A stretch of DNA of 64,000 bases from an uncultured Pelagibacteraceae bacterium. GTDB taxonomy: Bacteria; Pseudomonadota; Alphaproteobacteria; Pelagibacterales; Pelagibacteraceae. Shown here one piece after another: positions 43,964 through 52,020 of this stretch (the stretch's first letter is position 1; every line of letters starts with the position of its first letter). The translations under genes and the position numbers were made by a program. Location of the stretch: contig CACLXL010000005.1 of the NCBI GenBank assembly GCA_902610975.1, positions 1 to 64,000 of the forward strand, given 5' to 3'. The notes under the pieces were generated by a model. That model saw nothing but the letters and a program-made list of their open reading frames with translations, had not been told where the DNA came from and did not search any database.

Positions 43964-44767
43964 TCATTTTTTCAATTCGGAATATTTTTTAAACTTTAAA
44001 AGTGAAAAACAAAAAAGTATTAAAGCTGCGGTTATTATTGATGGACCTGATGCGGTATTAAATTCTAAAGAAGAAAATAATCCTATTAAAATAGATAATA
44101 GTCCTCCAATTGTCGATAAAATAACCATCTGTAATGGATTGTTAGATATATTTCTTGCAAGAGCTGCGGGAATTATTAGCATTCCAGTTATTAAAAGAAG
44201 TCCGACTATTTTAATTGAAATAGCAATTATTGCTGCCATCAAAATTGTGAATATTGCATTATACCTATCAGGGTTCATCCCTTCTGCTTTAGCTAAATCA
44301 TAATTTATTGTGGAAGCAAACAAAGGTTTCCAAATAATCTTTAAAATTATTAAAATAAATACGCCACCACCCCAAATTAATAACAAATCACTTTGACTTA
44401 CAGCTAATATATCGCCAAATAACAAACCCATAACATCAAATCTAATAGTTGTTAAAAATCCAATAATTACAAGTCCTATTGCTAGCGATGAGTGGGCTAA
44501 TAAACCTAACAAAGCATCGTTAGGAAGATTTGTTTTAGTTTGTAATTGAAGGAGAAAAATTGCTAAAACTGCTGATATTAAAAAAACTGAAAAAGCAATA
44601 TTAAGTTCAAATACCAAAGCCATAGTTACACCTAATAAAGCTGAATGCGCAAGTGTACCTGCAAAAAAAGACAATCTTCTCCAAATTACAAAGCATCCTA
44701 TTGGACCTGTTATTAAAGCTATTCCAATTCCTGCAAGTAAAGCTCTTATAAAAAAATCATTAAGCAT
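43964..44767 (-). CDS. znuB: Zinc ABC transporter permease
   Basis: A 267-residue ABC-3 family permease with about eight hydrophobic segments. Typical features: FVIWRRLSFFAGTLAHSALLGV near residue 28, GLLFGDILAVS near 115 and LLLITGMLIIPAALARNIS near 190. It lies one base after znuC and before zur. Confidence 0.94.
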   Translation of the reverse strand: MLNDFFIRALLAGIGIALITGPIGCFVIWRRLSFFAGTLAHSALLGVTMALVFELNIAFSVFLISAVLAIFLLQLQTKTNLPNDALLGLLAHSSLAIGLVIIGFLTTIRFDVMGLLFGDILAVSQSDLLLIWGGGVFILIILKIIWKPLFASTINYDLAKAEGMNPDRYNAIFTILMAAIIAISIKIVGLLLITGMLIIPAALARNISNNPLQMVILSTIGGLLSILIGLFSSLEFNTASGPSIITAALILFCFSLLKFKKYSELKK

Positions 44768-44768
44768 A

Positions 44769-45515
44769 TTATTTTTGATCTATTGTTCCATCTTGAGAGT
44801 GAGTATGATCATGTTTATGCTCATATAAAGATAAGATATTGGAAGCTCTATCTCCGAACAATTCCTTATATTTACTGTCTTTAACGACTTTATGAGGTGC
44901 TCCAGAACAACATACATGTCCATTTAAACATAATACAAAATCAGTTGCAGACATTACTACATGTAGATCATGTGAAATTAAAAGAATTCCACATTTCATT
45001 TTTTCTGAAATTTGTTTGATTAATTCATATAGAGCAATTTCACCTTTAAAATCAACACCTTGTACTGGCTCATCAAGAACTAATAATTCTGGTTTTTTAG
45101 AAATAGCTCTTGCTATCAAAACTCTTTGGAACTCTCCTCCAGATAAATTACTTAAACTTTTATTTTTTAGGTGTTCAACACCAGTTAAATTTAAAGCAAT
45201 ATTAATTTGATCTTGAGTTAATTCTTCTGTCAAAGTCATAAAATCCAATACTCTTATTGGCAAGGTCCAATCTATTGAAATTTTTTGAGGCACGTATCCA
45301 ATTTTGTCAGTATATTTTTTAACTTTGCCATCTATCTTTTTATAAATTCCTAAAGCAATTTTTGCTGTTGTTGATTTCCCAGAGCCATTTGGACCTATCA
45401 AAGTGACTATCTCACCTTGTTTAATCTCAAATGAAACTCCTTTAACTAAAGATTTGTCGTTTATAGAAACGCCAGCATTTTCAACCTTTAGTAGAACTTT
45501 ATTTTTATTTTCCAT
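44769..45515 (-). CDS. znuC: Zinc ABC transporter ATPase
   Basis: A 248-residue ABC ATPase: Walker A GPNGSGKST near residue 40, signature LSGGEFQRVLIARAI near 125, Walker B LLVLDEPVQGVD near 147 and switch His in LLISHDLHVV. The C-terminal tail is His-rich (YEHKHDHTHSQDG), fitting a zinc role. First gene of znuC-znuB-zur, divergent from znuA. Confidence 0.95.
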   Translation of the reverse strand: MENKNKVLLKVENAGVSINDKSLVKGVSFEIKQGEIVTLIGPNGSGKSTTAKIALGIYKKIDGKVKKYTDKIGYVPQKISIDWTLPIRVLDFMTLTEELTQDQINIALNLTGVEHLKNKSLSNLSGGEFQRVLIARAISKKPELLVLDEPVQGVDFKGEIALYELIKQISEKMKCGILLISHDLHVVMSATDFVLCLNGHVCCSGAPHKVVKDSKYKELFGDRASNILSLYEHKHDHTHSQDGTIDQK

Positions 45516-45539
45516 ATTAAAAACCTTGACCTCAAATAT

Positions 45540-45569
45540 GTTATATTATAACAAACGTTATATTATAAC
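45540..45569. promoter_or_regulatory. Two tandem Zur-box-like palindromes
   Basis: GTTATATTATAAC occurs twice, at 45540-45552 and 45557-45569, each a perfect odd palindrome (GTTATA-T-TATAAC), 17 bases apart centre to centre. It resembles the alphaproteobacterial Zur operator (GTTATAATATAAC). The second ends 3 bases before the znuA ATG, and the first is 24 bases from the znuC ATG, so binding would block both divergent genes. Confidence 0.8.
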
Positions 45570-45572
45570 ACT

Positions 45573-46607
45573 ATGATAAACAAATTTATTAAGCTTACAA
45601 TTACTTTATTTTTTACATTAACTCTAAGTTTTTCTGCCAATGCAGAGATTAAAGTTGTGGCTTCTATTAAACCAATACATTCACTAGCTAGTTATTTGAT
45701 GGATGGAGTGGGTAAACCAGATTTAATTGTTGATGGATATAATTCTCCACATGGATTTGCATTAAAACCATCACACGCTAAAATGTTGCAAAATGCTGAC
45801 TTAATATTTTGGGTTGGCGAAGACTTAGAAACTTTTTTAGAAAAACCATTAAAATCAATAGCAAAAAAAGCTGAAAAAATAGAATTAATGGAAATCAAGG
45901 GTGTAAAAAAATTAGAATTCAGAGAAAGAAACATATTCGAAGGGCATGATGATCACGGACACGATGATCATAAAGAACATGGTCATAAAGAGGATAAACA
46001 TGATGATCATAAAGAACATGGTCATAAAGAGGATAAACATGATGATCATAAAGAACATGGTCATAAAGAGGATAAACATGATGATCATCACGAGCATGCT
46101 CACGGCGAACACGATCCGCATATTTGGCTTGATCCAATAAACGCAAAAGCAATCTTAAGTGAGATGGCAGAGCATTTAATTGAAAAAGATCCAAACAATG
46201 CATCTGCTTATAAAGCTAATTTAAAGAAGGCTCATAAAGCTTTAGACAATCTTACAAAAAAAGTTAAATCTGAGCTAAAAGGAGATTTTAAATCTATTGT
46301 ATTCCATGATGCCTACCAGTATTTTGAAAAAAGATTTAATGTAAATGTTTTGGGAGCTTTTACAGTTAATACAGATGTATTACCAGGAGCTGAGCAATTG
46401 GCTGAAATCAGAGAAATAATTGAACATGAAAAAGTAACTTGTGTATTTTCAGAACCTCAATTTAATCCAGATATTATAAAAGCAGTTGCAAAAGATACCA
46501 ATATTAAGACTGGAGTTATAGATCCATTAGGAGCAACTCTTGATCCAGGAAAAGATTTATACTTTGATTTAATAAGAAATATGTATGCTTCTTTTAAGAG
46601 TTGTTAA
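45573..46607 (+). CDS. znuA: Periplasmic zinc-binding protein ZnuA with expanded His loop
   Basis: A 344-residue cluster A-I binding protein with a signal peptide ending LSFSANA near residue 24. Zinc ligands are visible: SPHGFALKPSHA (first His), HDPHIWLDPINA (second His), FHDAYQYFEKRF (third His) and a late Asp/Glu site. Between the first two lies a charged loop of about 60 residues made of three 13-residue repeats (HDDHKEHGHKEDK) plus flanking His-Asp runs, typical of ZnuA but here visibly a recent tandem expansion. Confidence 0.95.
   Translation: MINKFIKLTITLFFTLTLSFSANAEIKVVASIKPIHSLASYLMDGVGKPDLIVDGYNSPHGFALKPSHAKMLQNADLIFWVGEDLETFLEKPLKSIAKKAEKIELMEIKGVKKLEFRERNIFEGHDDHGHDDHKEHGHKEDKHDDHKEHGHKEDKHDDHKEHGHKEDKHDDHHEHAHGEHDPHIWLDPINAKAILSEMAEHLIEKDPNNASAYKANLKKAHKALDNLTKKVKSELKGDFKSIVFHDAYQYFEKRFNVNVLGAFTVNTDVLPGAEQLAEIREIIEHEKVTCVFSEPQFNPDIIKAVAKDTNIKTGVIDPLGATLDPGKDLYFDLIRNMYASFKSC
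45960..46076 (+). repeat. Three tandem 39-bp repeats in znuA
   Basis: Three consecutive 39-base units (45960-45998, 45999-46037, 46038-46076) encode the His/Asp loop. They are identical except that unit 1 starts CAC rather than CAT; part of a fourth unit follows. Such near-identity points to recent slippage or recombination, and copy number probably varies between strains. Confidence 0.9.
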
Positions 46608-46612
46608 ATAAT

Positions 46613-48055
46613 TTATCTTTCAATAACCATAGTATCTTTAGAGCCACCACCTTGAGAACTGTTTACAATAGTGCTTCCTTTTTTAAGAGCTACTCTAGTT
46701 AATCCACCTGTTGTAACCCAGGTTTTTTTACCGGTTAATACAAATGGTCTAAGGTCTAAATGTCTTGGCTCAATTCCCTCTTCAGCAATTGTAGGGTTAG
46801 TGGATAAAATTTCTAATGGTTGAGCAATATAATCACAAGGATTAGCTTTTATCTTGTTAATCATATTTTCTCTCTCATCCTTTGAGGCCATCGGACCAAT
46901 TAATATTCCATTACCACCTGATCCATTGGTAGGTTTTACAACTAATTTAGAGATATTTTCGATAACATGATCTTTATGGATTTTTTTTCTACATAAAAAT
47001 GTTTTTACTTGTTTTAGTTTTGGTTCTTCGTTTAAATAAAACTTAATCATCTTATCAACGTAAGAATAGATAGCTTTATCATCTGCTATTCCTGTCCCAG
47101 GTGCATTTACAATACCAACATTACCTTTACGCCAACATTTAAATAAACCGGGTACTCCAAGCAAAGAATGTTTATAAAAAACTTTTGGATCTAAGAAGTT
47201 GTCGTCTATTCTTCTATAAATACAATCAACTTTCATAGGGCCTGTTACAGTTTTCATATAAACAAAATCTTTTTCAACGAATAAATCTTTCCCTTCTACA
47301 AGCGCGATACCCATTTGTTCAGCTAAAAATCTATGTTCGAAATAAGCTGAGTTATATCTTCCTGGAGTTAACACACACATGTGTGGGTTTCTTGTTTTTC
47401 TAGGGACACATTCAAGCATGCAGTGATATAATTTATTTGGATATTGATGAACTGAAGAAACTTTGTATTTTGTAAATAATTCAGGAAAGACATCTCTCAT
47501 CACCATTCGATTTTCAAGCATGTAAGAAACTCCTGATGGAACACGCAAGTTATCTTCTAGAACCATGAACTCACCATTGATATTTCTTATTAAATCAATT
47601 CCTGAAATGTTAGACCAAGCTTTATATTTTGGTGAAAAACCATAGCACTCTCTTAAATAAAATGGAGAATTAAAAACTAAATCTTCAGGAATAATATTGT
47701 CTTTAAAAATTTTTCTGTCGTTGTAAACATCGTCTATAAAAAGATTAAGGGCCTTTACTCTTTGAAGTAGTCCTTTTGAAACCTTAGCCCAATCTTTTTT
47801 TAGAATAATTCTAGGAATAATATCTAAAGGCCACTTTTTTTCTTGGAGTTTTTTTCCTGATGAATAAACTCGAAAATTAATTCCCCTAGCATTTATTGTA
47901 CTTGCGCAGTTCTTTTCAATTTCATTTAACTTCTTGATACCATGTCTCTCTAAAATGTGAGAGATAATAACAGCTTGCCTACGCAACTTATGGTCAGAGT
48001 TTAAGTACTCGTCATAAGTTTTTTTAGAATCGTATTTTTTCCACAAATTAACCAT
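46613..48055 (-). CDS. Circularly permuted ATP-grasp protein (COG2308 type)
   Basis: A 480-residue protein of the DUF404/DUF407 circularly permuted ATP-grasp family, predicted to ligate an amino or carboxyl group using ATP. Visible: RGINFRVYSSGKKLQEKKWPLDIIPR near residue 55, EDNLRVPSGVSYMLENR near 168, GKDLFVEKDFVYMKT, NAPGTGIADDKA near 315, VVKPTNGSGGNGILIGP near 370 and the family C-terminal VALKKGSTIVNSSQGGGSKDT. In other bacteria it is encoded with an alpha-E protein, a transglutaminase-like protease and Anbu; only Anbu is here, divergent 105 bases away. Confidence 0.87.
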   Translation of the reverse strand: MVNLWKKYDSKKTYDEYLNSDHKLRRQAVIISHILERHGIKKLNEIEKNCASTINARGINFRVYSSGKKLQEKKWPLDIIPRIILKKDWAKVSKGLLQRVKALNLFIDDVYNDRKIFKDNIIPEDLVFNSPFYLRECYGFSPKYKAWSNISGIDLIRNINGEFMVLEDNLRVPSGVSYMLENRMVMRDVFPELFTKYKVSSVHQYPNKLYHCMLECVPRKTRNPHMCVLTPGRYNSAYFEHRFLAEQMGIALVEGKDLFVEKDFVYMKTVTGPMKVDCIYRRIDDNFLDPKVFYKHSLLGVPGLFKCWRKGNVGIVNAPGTGIADDKAIYSYVDKMIKFYLNEEPKLKQVKTFLCRKKIHKDHVIENISKLVVKPTNGSGGNGILIGPMASKDERENMINKIKANPCDYIAQPLEILSTNPTIAEEGIEPRHLDLRPFVLTGKKTWVTTGGLTRVALKKGSTIVNSSQGGGSKDTMVIER

Positions 48056-48160
48056 CTTATAATTCTTAATAGTTTGATGCCTTTATCAAATGCACAAATT
48101 CGATAATAGCTATGATAATTAAGAATTGAATATTTACTGTTTTTTAAATAAGAATTCACC
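48056..48160. promoter_or_regulatory. Divergent promoter region with nested inverted repeats
   Basis: The 105 bases between the ATP-grasp and Anbu genes contain AATTCTTAAT (48061-48070) and its exact inverse ATTAAGAATT (48118-48127). Between them lies a small hairpin TTTGAT-GCCTTT-ATCAAA (48073-48090). A dimeric regulator binding here could control both genes; no regulator gene is adjacent. Confidence 0.45.
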
Positions 48161-48883
48161 ATGACATATTGTATAGGTATTAAGACTAATGAAGGCGTTG
48201 TGTTAGCTTCTGACTCTAGAACAAACGCTGGTTTAGATAATGTAAACATTTATTCTAAAATGCTTACTTACGACGTAGGTGACAGAACAGTTGTTATAGT
48301 AACTTCAGGAAACTTGGCAACATCGCAAGCAGTTTTTAAGTCTATTGAGAAAGACATAAAAGAAAATTCATCGAACAATCTCAATAAATGTAAAGATTTT
48401 GAGCAAATAGCTTCATATGTTGGCAAACTTACGATTAAACATTCATCTCCGGACGGGGTGAACACAGACAGCCTTGTCTTAGGAGCTACATTTATTATTG
48501 GAGGGCAAATAAGAGGTCAAGATTTAGAATTATACCTCGTTTATCCTCAGGGAAATTATATTAGACCAGCTGATAGTAAACCTTACTTGGTAATTGGTGA
48601 AGTAAAGTATGGTAAGCCCATACTCGATAGAGTTATAACTCCTAATGTTTCAATAGGAGATGCATCTAGATGTGCTTTAATATCTATGGACTCCACACTC
48701 AAAAGTGATTTAACAGTGGGCCCGCCAATTGATATTGCTGTCTATAAAAAAGATCAAAAAAAATTATCTTACCTTAAATGTTTAAATACATCTGATGAAG
48801 ATTACAAAAAAATTTGCAACCAATGGTCTGATAAAGTTCTTCAGGTATTTGATACTTTCCCAAAATTTGATTGGGAAAAATAA
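48161..48883 (+). CDS. Anbu-type proteasome-related peptidase
   Basis: A 240-residue Ntn-hydrolase of the Anbu (ancestral beta subunit) family. After Met removal Thr2 would be the catalytic N-terminal nucleophile (MTYCIGIKTNEGVVLASDSRTNAGLDN-type start, with the Asp and conserved Ser-Asp-Ser-Arg). DVGDRTVVIVTSGNLATSQA near residue 42 and YPQGNYIRPADSKPYLVIGEVKYGKPILDR near 130 match the family. Known Anbu proteins form open rings, and a natural substrate is not known to me. Expressed divergently from the ATP-grasp gene, its usual operon partner. Confidence 0.9.
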   Translation: MTYCIGIKTNEGVVLASDSRTNAGLDNVNIYSKMLTYDVGDRTVVIVTSGNLATSQAVFKSIEKDIKENSSNNLNKCKDFEQIASYVGKLTIKHSSPDGVNTDSLVLGATFIIGGQIRGQDLELYLVYPQGNYIRPADSKPYLVIGEVKYGKPILDRVITPNVSIGDASRCALISMDSTLKSDLTVGPPIDIAVYKKDQKKLSYLKCLNTSDEDYKKICNQWSDKVLQVFDTFPKFDWEK

Positions 48884-48886
48884 TCT

Positions 48887-49894
48887 TTAAGCAAAAACCT
48901 CGCCCCATGTACCTTTAGTAGAAGCTTTAGAATATTCTGTAGCTCTACCTTCAAAAAAGTTCATGTGCTCTACTCCATTAAGCATTGTATCCAACCATGT
49001 TAATGGATTTTTCTTAACATCGTAAATAGGATTTAAACCTAATTGCTCTAATCTTCTATTGCCAATAAATCTAATGTACTGTTTAACTTCATCAGCCGTT
49101 AAACCTTGCATTGGACCCATTTGAAAAGCAAGATCAATAAATGCATCTTCATGATGAACTATTGTTTTGCATGCCTCGTAAATTTCATTTTTTAATTTAT
49201 CATTCCAAATTTGTGGTTCTTCTTTAATGAAATCTCTAAAGAGTCTAATCATAGAATTACAGTGCAAAGTTTCATCTCTAACTGACCACGTTACTATTTG
49301 GCCCATCCCTTTCATTTTATTAAATCTTGGGAAATTTAATAAAATTGCGAAACTTGCAAATAATTGTAAACCTTCTGTGAAAGCTGAAAATACAGCCATC
49401 GTCATTGCTATATTGTGTTTTGATTTAACATCAAAGCCTTGCATGTAGTCATATTTATCTTTCATTTCTTTATATTGTAAAAATGCTGAATATTCTGTCT
49501 CTGGCATACCAATAGTATCTAACAGATGAGAGTAAGCAGCAATGTGAACGGTTTCCATCGCAGCAAACGCCGTCATCATCATTAAAACCTCTGTTGGTTT
49601 AAATACAGTTGTGTAGTGTCTCAAGTAACAGTTATTTACTTCAACATCTGCTTGAGTAAAAAATCTAAAGATGTGAGTTAAAAGATTTTTTTCTTCAACT
49701 GATAAATTTTTTTGCCAATCTCTTACATCATCTCCTAGTGGCACTTCTTCCGGTAGCCAATGAATTCTCTGTTGAGTTAACCAGGCATCGTAACACCATG
49801 GATATCTAAAGGGTTTGTAAACTGGGTTTTCTACTAATAAGCCCATTTTATTAGGCTGGATTATTGTTGGTTTAGTTTTTTCTGCTACTGACAT
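48887..49894 (-). CDS. nrdB: Ribonucleotide reductase beta subunit, class I
   Basis: Diiron-tyrosyl radical subunit. ATG at 49894 is chosen: GAGGAG lies 8 bases upstream and the frame's extension uses GTG. About 335 residues. METVHIAAYSHL near residue 120 aligns with the E-T-I-H-S-R-S-Y segment of E. coli, retaining metal Glu and His and the radical Tyr; WSVRDETLHCNSM near 210 and HHEDAFIDLAFQ supply further metal ligands. It overlaps the end of nrdA by 10 bases. Confidence 0.95.
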   Translation of the reverse strand: MSVAEKTKPTIIQPNKMGLLVENPVYKPFRYPWCYDAWLTQQRIHWLPEEVPLGDDVRDWQKNLSVEEKNLLTHIFRFFTQADVEVNNCYLRHYTTVFKPTEVLMMMTAFAAMETVHIAAYSHLLDTIGMPETEYSAFLQYKEMKDKYDYMQGFDVKSKHNIAMTMAVFSAFTEGLQLFASFAILLNFPRFNKMKGMGQIVTWSVRDETLHCNSMIRLFRDFIKEEPQIWNDKLKNEIYEACKTIVHHEDAFIDLAFQMGPMQGLTADEVKQYIRFIGNRRLEQLGLNPIYDVKKNPLTWLDTMLNGVEHMNFFEGRATEYSKASTKGTWGEVFA

Positions 49895-51834
49895 GATAAA
49901 CACTCCTCATAGTTATTGCTTTCATTATTTGATTCTTGTTTTCCAGAGTAAACATTTTTTGTCACATCTGTTGAAGATCCATTGTTTACATTTTCAGCTC
50001 TCTGGATTGATTTGGATCTACAGTAATAAAGGCTTTTCAGACCTTTTTTCCATGCTTGAAAATGAATATCGTGAAGTTCTTTTTTATGAATATCTGCTGG
50101 AACAAAGATATTTACTGACTGTGCTTGTGAGATATGCGGAGTTCTATCAGCACCAAGTTCAACAATCCATCTTTGATCTATTTCAAAAGCAGTTTTGAAT
50201 GTATCTTTTTCATTTGCAGTTAAAAAATTTAGATGTGATACAGACCCTTGATTAGTTGTTATTGTTGACCAAACTTCATCTGTATCTTTATTATATTTTT
50301 GAAGTATCTTCTTTAAGTATTTATTTCTAACATTAAATGAACCTGAAAGTGTTTTATGAGTGTAGCTGTTAGCAGCAATAGGTTCTATTCCTGGAGAAGA
50401 TCCTCCACAAATGATTGATATAGAAGCTGTTGGAGCTATTGCAGTCTTGTTTGAAAATCTCTCCTTCATTCCGTATTCAGCTGCGTCAGGGCATGATCCT
50501 CTTTCGTCAGCTAACGTCTTTGATGCTTCATCAACTTTTTCTTGAATGTTTTGGAATATTTTTTTGTTCCACACTTTGCTCATTACTGATCCAAAAGGAA
50601 TATTTTTTTGCTGGAAGTATGAATGTAATCCCATAACTCCAAGACCTACACTTCTTTCTCTCATTGCTGAGTATTTCGCATGAGCAAATTCATCTGGAGC
50701 TCTATTGATAAAATCAGTCATCACATTATCTAAAAATCTCATTACATCCTCAACAAACTGCGGATCATCTTTCCACTGATCGTAAGTGTCTAAGTTTAAT
50801 GATGATAAACAACAAACAGCTGTTCTTTGGTTTCCTTCGTTGTCTATGCCAGTTGGTAAGGTAATTTCACTACAAAGGTTAGAAGTTTTAACCTTTAAGC
50901 CTGCAAGCTTATGGTGCTGTGGGATCTGTCTATTAACAGTATCTATGTAAACGATGTAAGGCTCACCTGTTTCAATTCTTGCTGTCAATAATCTTATCCA
51001 TAAATTTCTTGCTGGAATAGTTTGTTGAACAGATCCATCATAAGGACTTCTTAGTGCCCATTGACCATCTGTTTCTACTGCTCTCATAAATTCATCAGTT
51101 ACTAAAACTCCATGATGTAAGTTTAATGATCTTCTATTAACATCTCCACCAGTTGGTCTTCGCATCTCGATAAACTCTTCAATTTCAGGATGATCAATTT
51201 GTAAATAACAAGCAGCCGAACCTCTTCTTAAAGAACCTTGGCTTATTGCTAAAGTTAAAGAATCCATTACTTTGATGAATGGAATTATTCCAGAAGTTTT
51301 TCCAACTTTACCTATCTTTTCTCCAATAGATCTTAAGTTCCCCCAATAACTTCCAATACCGCCGCCTCTGGCTGCAAGCCAAACATTTTCTTCCCAAAGA
51401 TTTGTAATACCTTCCAAGCTATCGCTAGCTTCGTTTAAGAAACATGAAATTGGCAGTCCTCTTTCTGTACCGCCATTAGATAAAACGGGTGTAGCAGGCA
51501 TAAACCATAAATTGCTTATGTAATTGTAAATTCTTTGTGCATGTAAATTATCATCAGCGTAAACACTTGCAACTCTAGCAAATAAATCTTGAAAACTTTC
51601 ACTCTGACCCAAATACCTATCTGTTAGTGTAGCTTTTCCAAAATCAGTTAAATTTTCATCTCTAGATCTATCAATCTTGATAGTGATGCCCTTCTCGTTT
51701 TGAAATAATTCAGTCTCTCCAGATAAAGAAAACAAATCAGGCTTTTTAGGTCCGTTGTTCTTTGGTTCGTTTTGGTTTTTTTGGCTTATTGAGCCGACAG
51801 CTTTCTCTATTGCCAATGATACGTTTTTATTCAT
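49885..51834 (-). CDS. nrdA: Ribonucleotide reductase alpha subunit, class I
   Basis: Catalytic subunit that reduces ribonucleotides. 649 residues, shorter than E. coli NrdA (761). SNGGTERGLPISCFLNEASDSLEG carries the first active-site Cys, TSNLCSEITLPTG the second radical Cys region, MRERSVGLGVMGLHSYFQ follows, PTASISIICGGSSPGIEP is near residue 475, and the C-terminal ECLSCQ is the shuttle Cys pair. The first 40 residues show no obvious ATP-cone (VxKRDG) motif, so overall-activity control by dATP may be missing. Confidence 0.95.
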   Translation of the reverse strand: MNKNVSLAIEKAVGSISQKNQNEPKNNGPKKPDLFSLSGETELFQNEKGITIKIDRSRDENLTDFGKATLTDRYLGQSESFQDLFARVASVYADDNLHAQRIYNYISNLWFMPATPVLSNGGTERGLPISCFLNEASDSLEGITNLWEENVWLAARGGGIGSYWGNLRSIGEKIGKVGKTSGIIPFIKVMDSLTLAISQGSLRRGSAACYLQIDHPEIEEFIEMRRPTGGDVNRRSLNLHHGVLVTDEFMRAVETDGQWALRSPYDGSVQQTIPARNLWIRLLTARIETGEPYIVYIDTVNRQIPQHHKLAGLKVKTSNLCSEITLPTGIDNEGNQRTAVCCLSSLNLDTYDQWKDDPQFVEDVMRFLDNVMTDFINRAPDEFAHAKYSAMRERSVGLGVMGLHSYFQQKNIPFGSVMSKVWNKKIFQNIQEKVDEASKTLADERGSCPDAAEYGMKERFSNKTAIAPTASISIICGGSSPGIEPIAANSYTHKTLSGSFNVRNKYLKKILQKYNKDTDEVWSTITTNQGSVSHLNFLTANEKDTFKTAFEIDQRWIVELGADRTPHISQAQSVNIFVPADIHKKELHDIHFQAWKKGLKSLYYCRSKSIQRAENVNNGSSTDVTKNVYSGKQESNNESNNYEECLSCQ

Positions 51835-51868
51835 ATTTTCCTTGTTTTTAGTCGATTTGATAACAAAA

Positions 51869-51915
51869 CAACTACATGTTGTGTTACAGATATGTTAATA
51901 TACTATATAACACTG
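51869..51915. promoter_or_regulatory. Possible pair of NrdR boxes upstream of nrdA
   Basis: Two imperfect palindromes lie 20-70 bases upstream of the nrdA ATG: CAACTACATGTTGTG (about 51869-51883) and ATACTATATAACACT (about 51899-51914), centred roughly 31 bases or three helical turns apart. Spacing and AT-rich cores resemble the paired NrdR operators found before RNR genes in many bacteria, but neither matches the consensus closely. Confidence 0.4.
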
Positions 51916-52020
51916 AAATCAATAGAACATTATAAGAACATTTAATTAATTTTGCAAGTGGAAAGTTTTGTTAATAAACATTTAATAACAAATGCCTATA
52001 TTCTCTAGTATCTATAACAA

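Noticed and set aside
45960-46076. CRISPR-like array
   Set aside because: The units are contiguous 39-base coding repeats with no spacers and lie in frame in znuA.
45912-46203. Repetitive antisense frames (69-94 codons) over znuA
   Set aside because: They are frameshifted shadows of the 39-base repeats in the real znuA gene.
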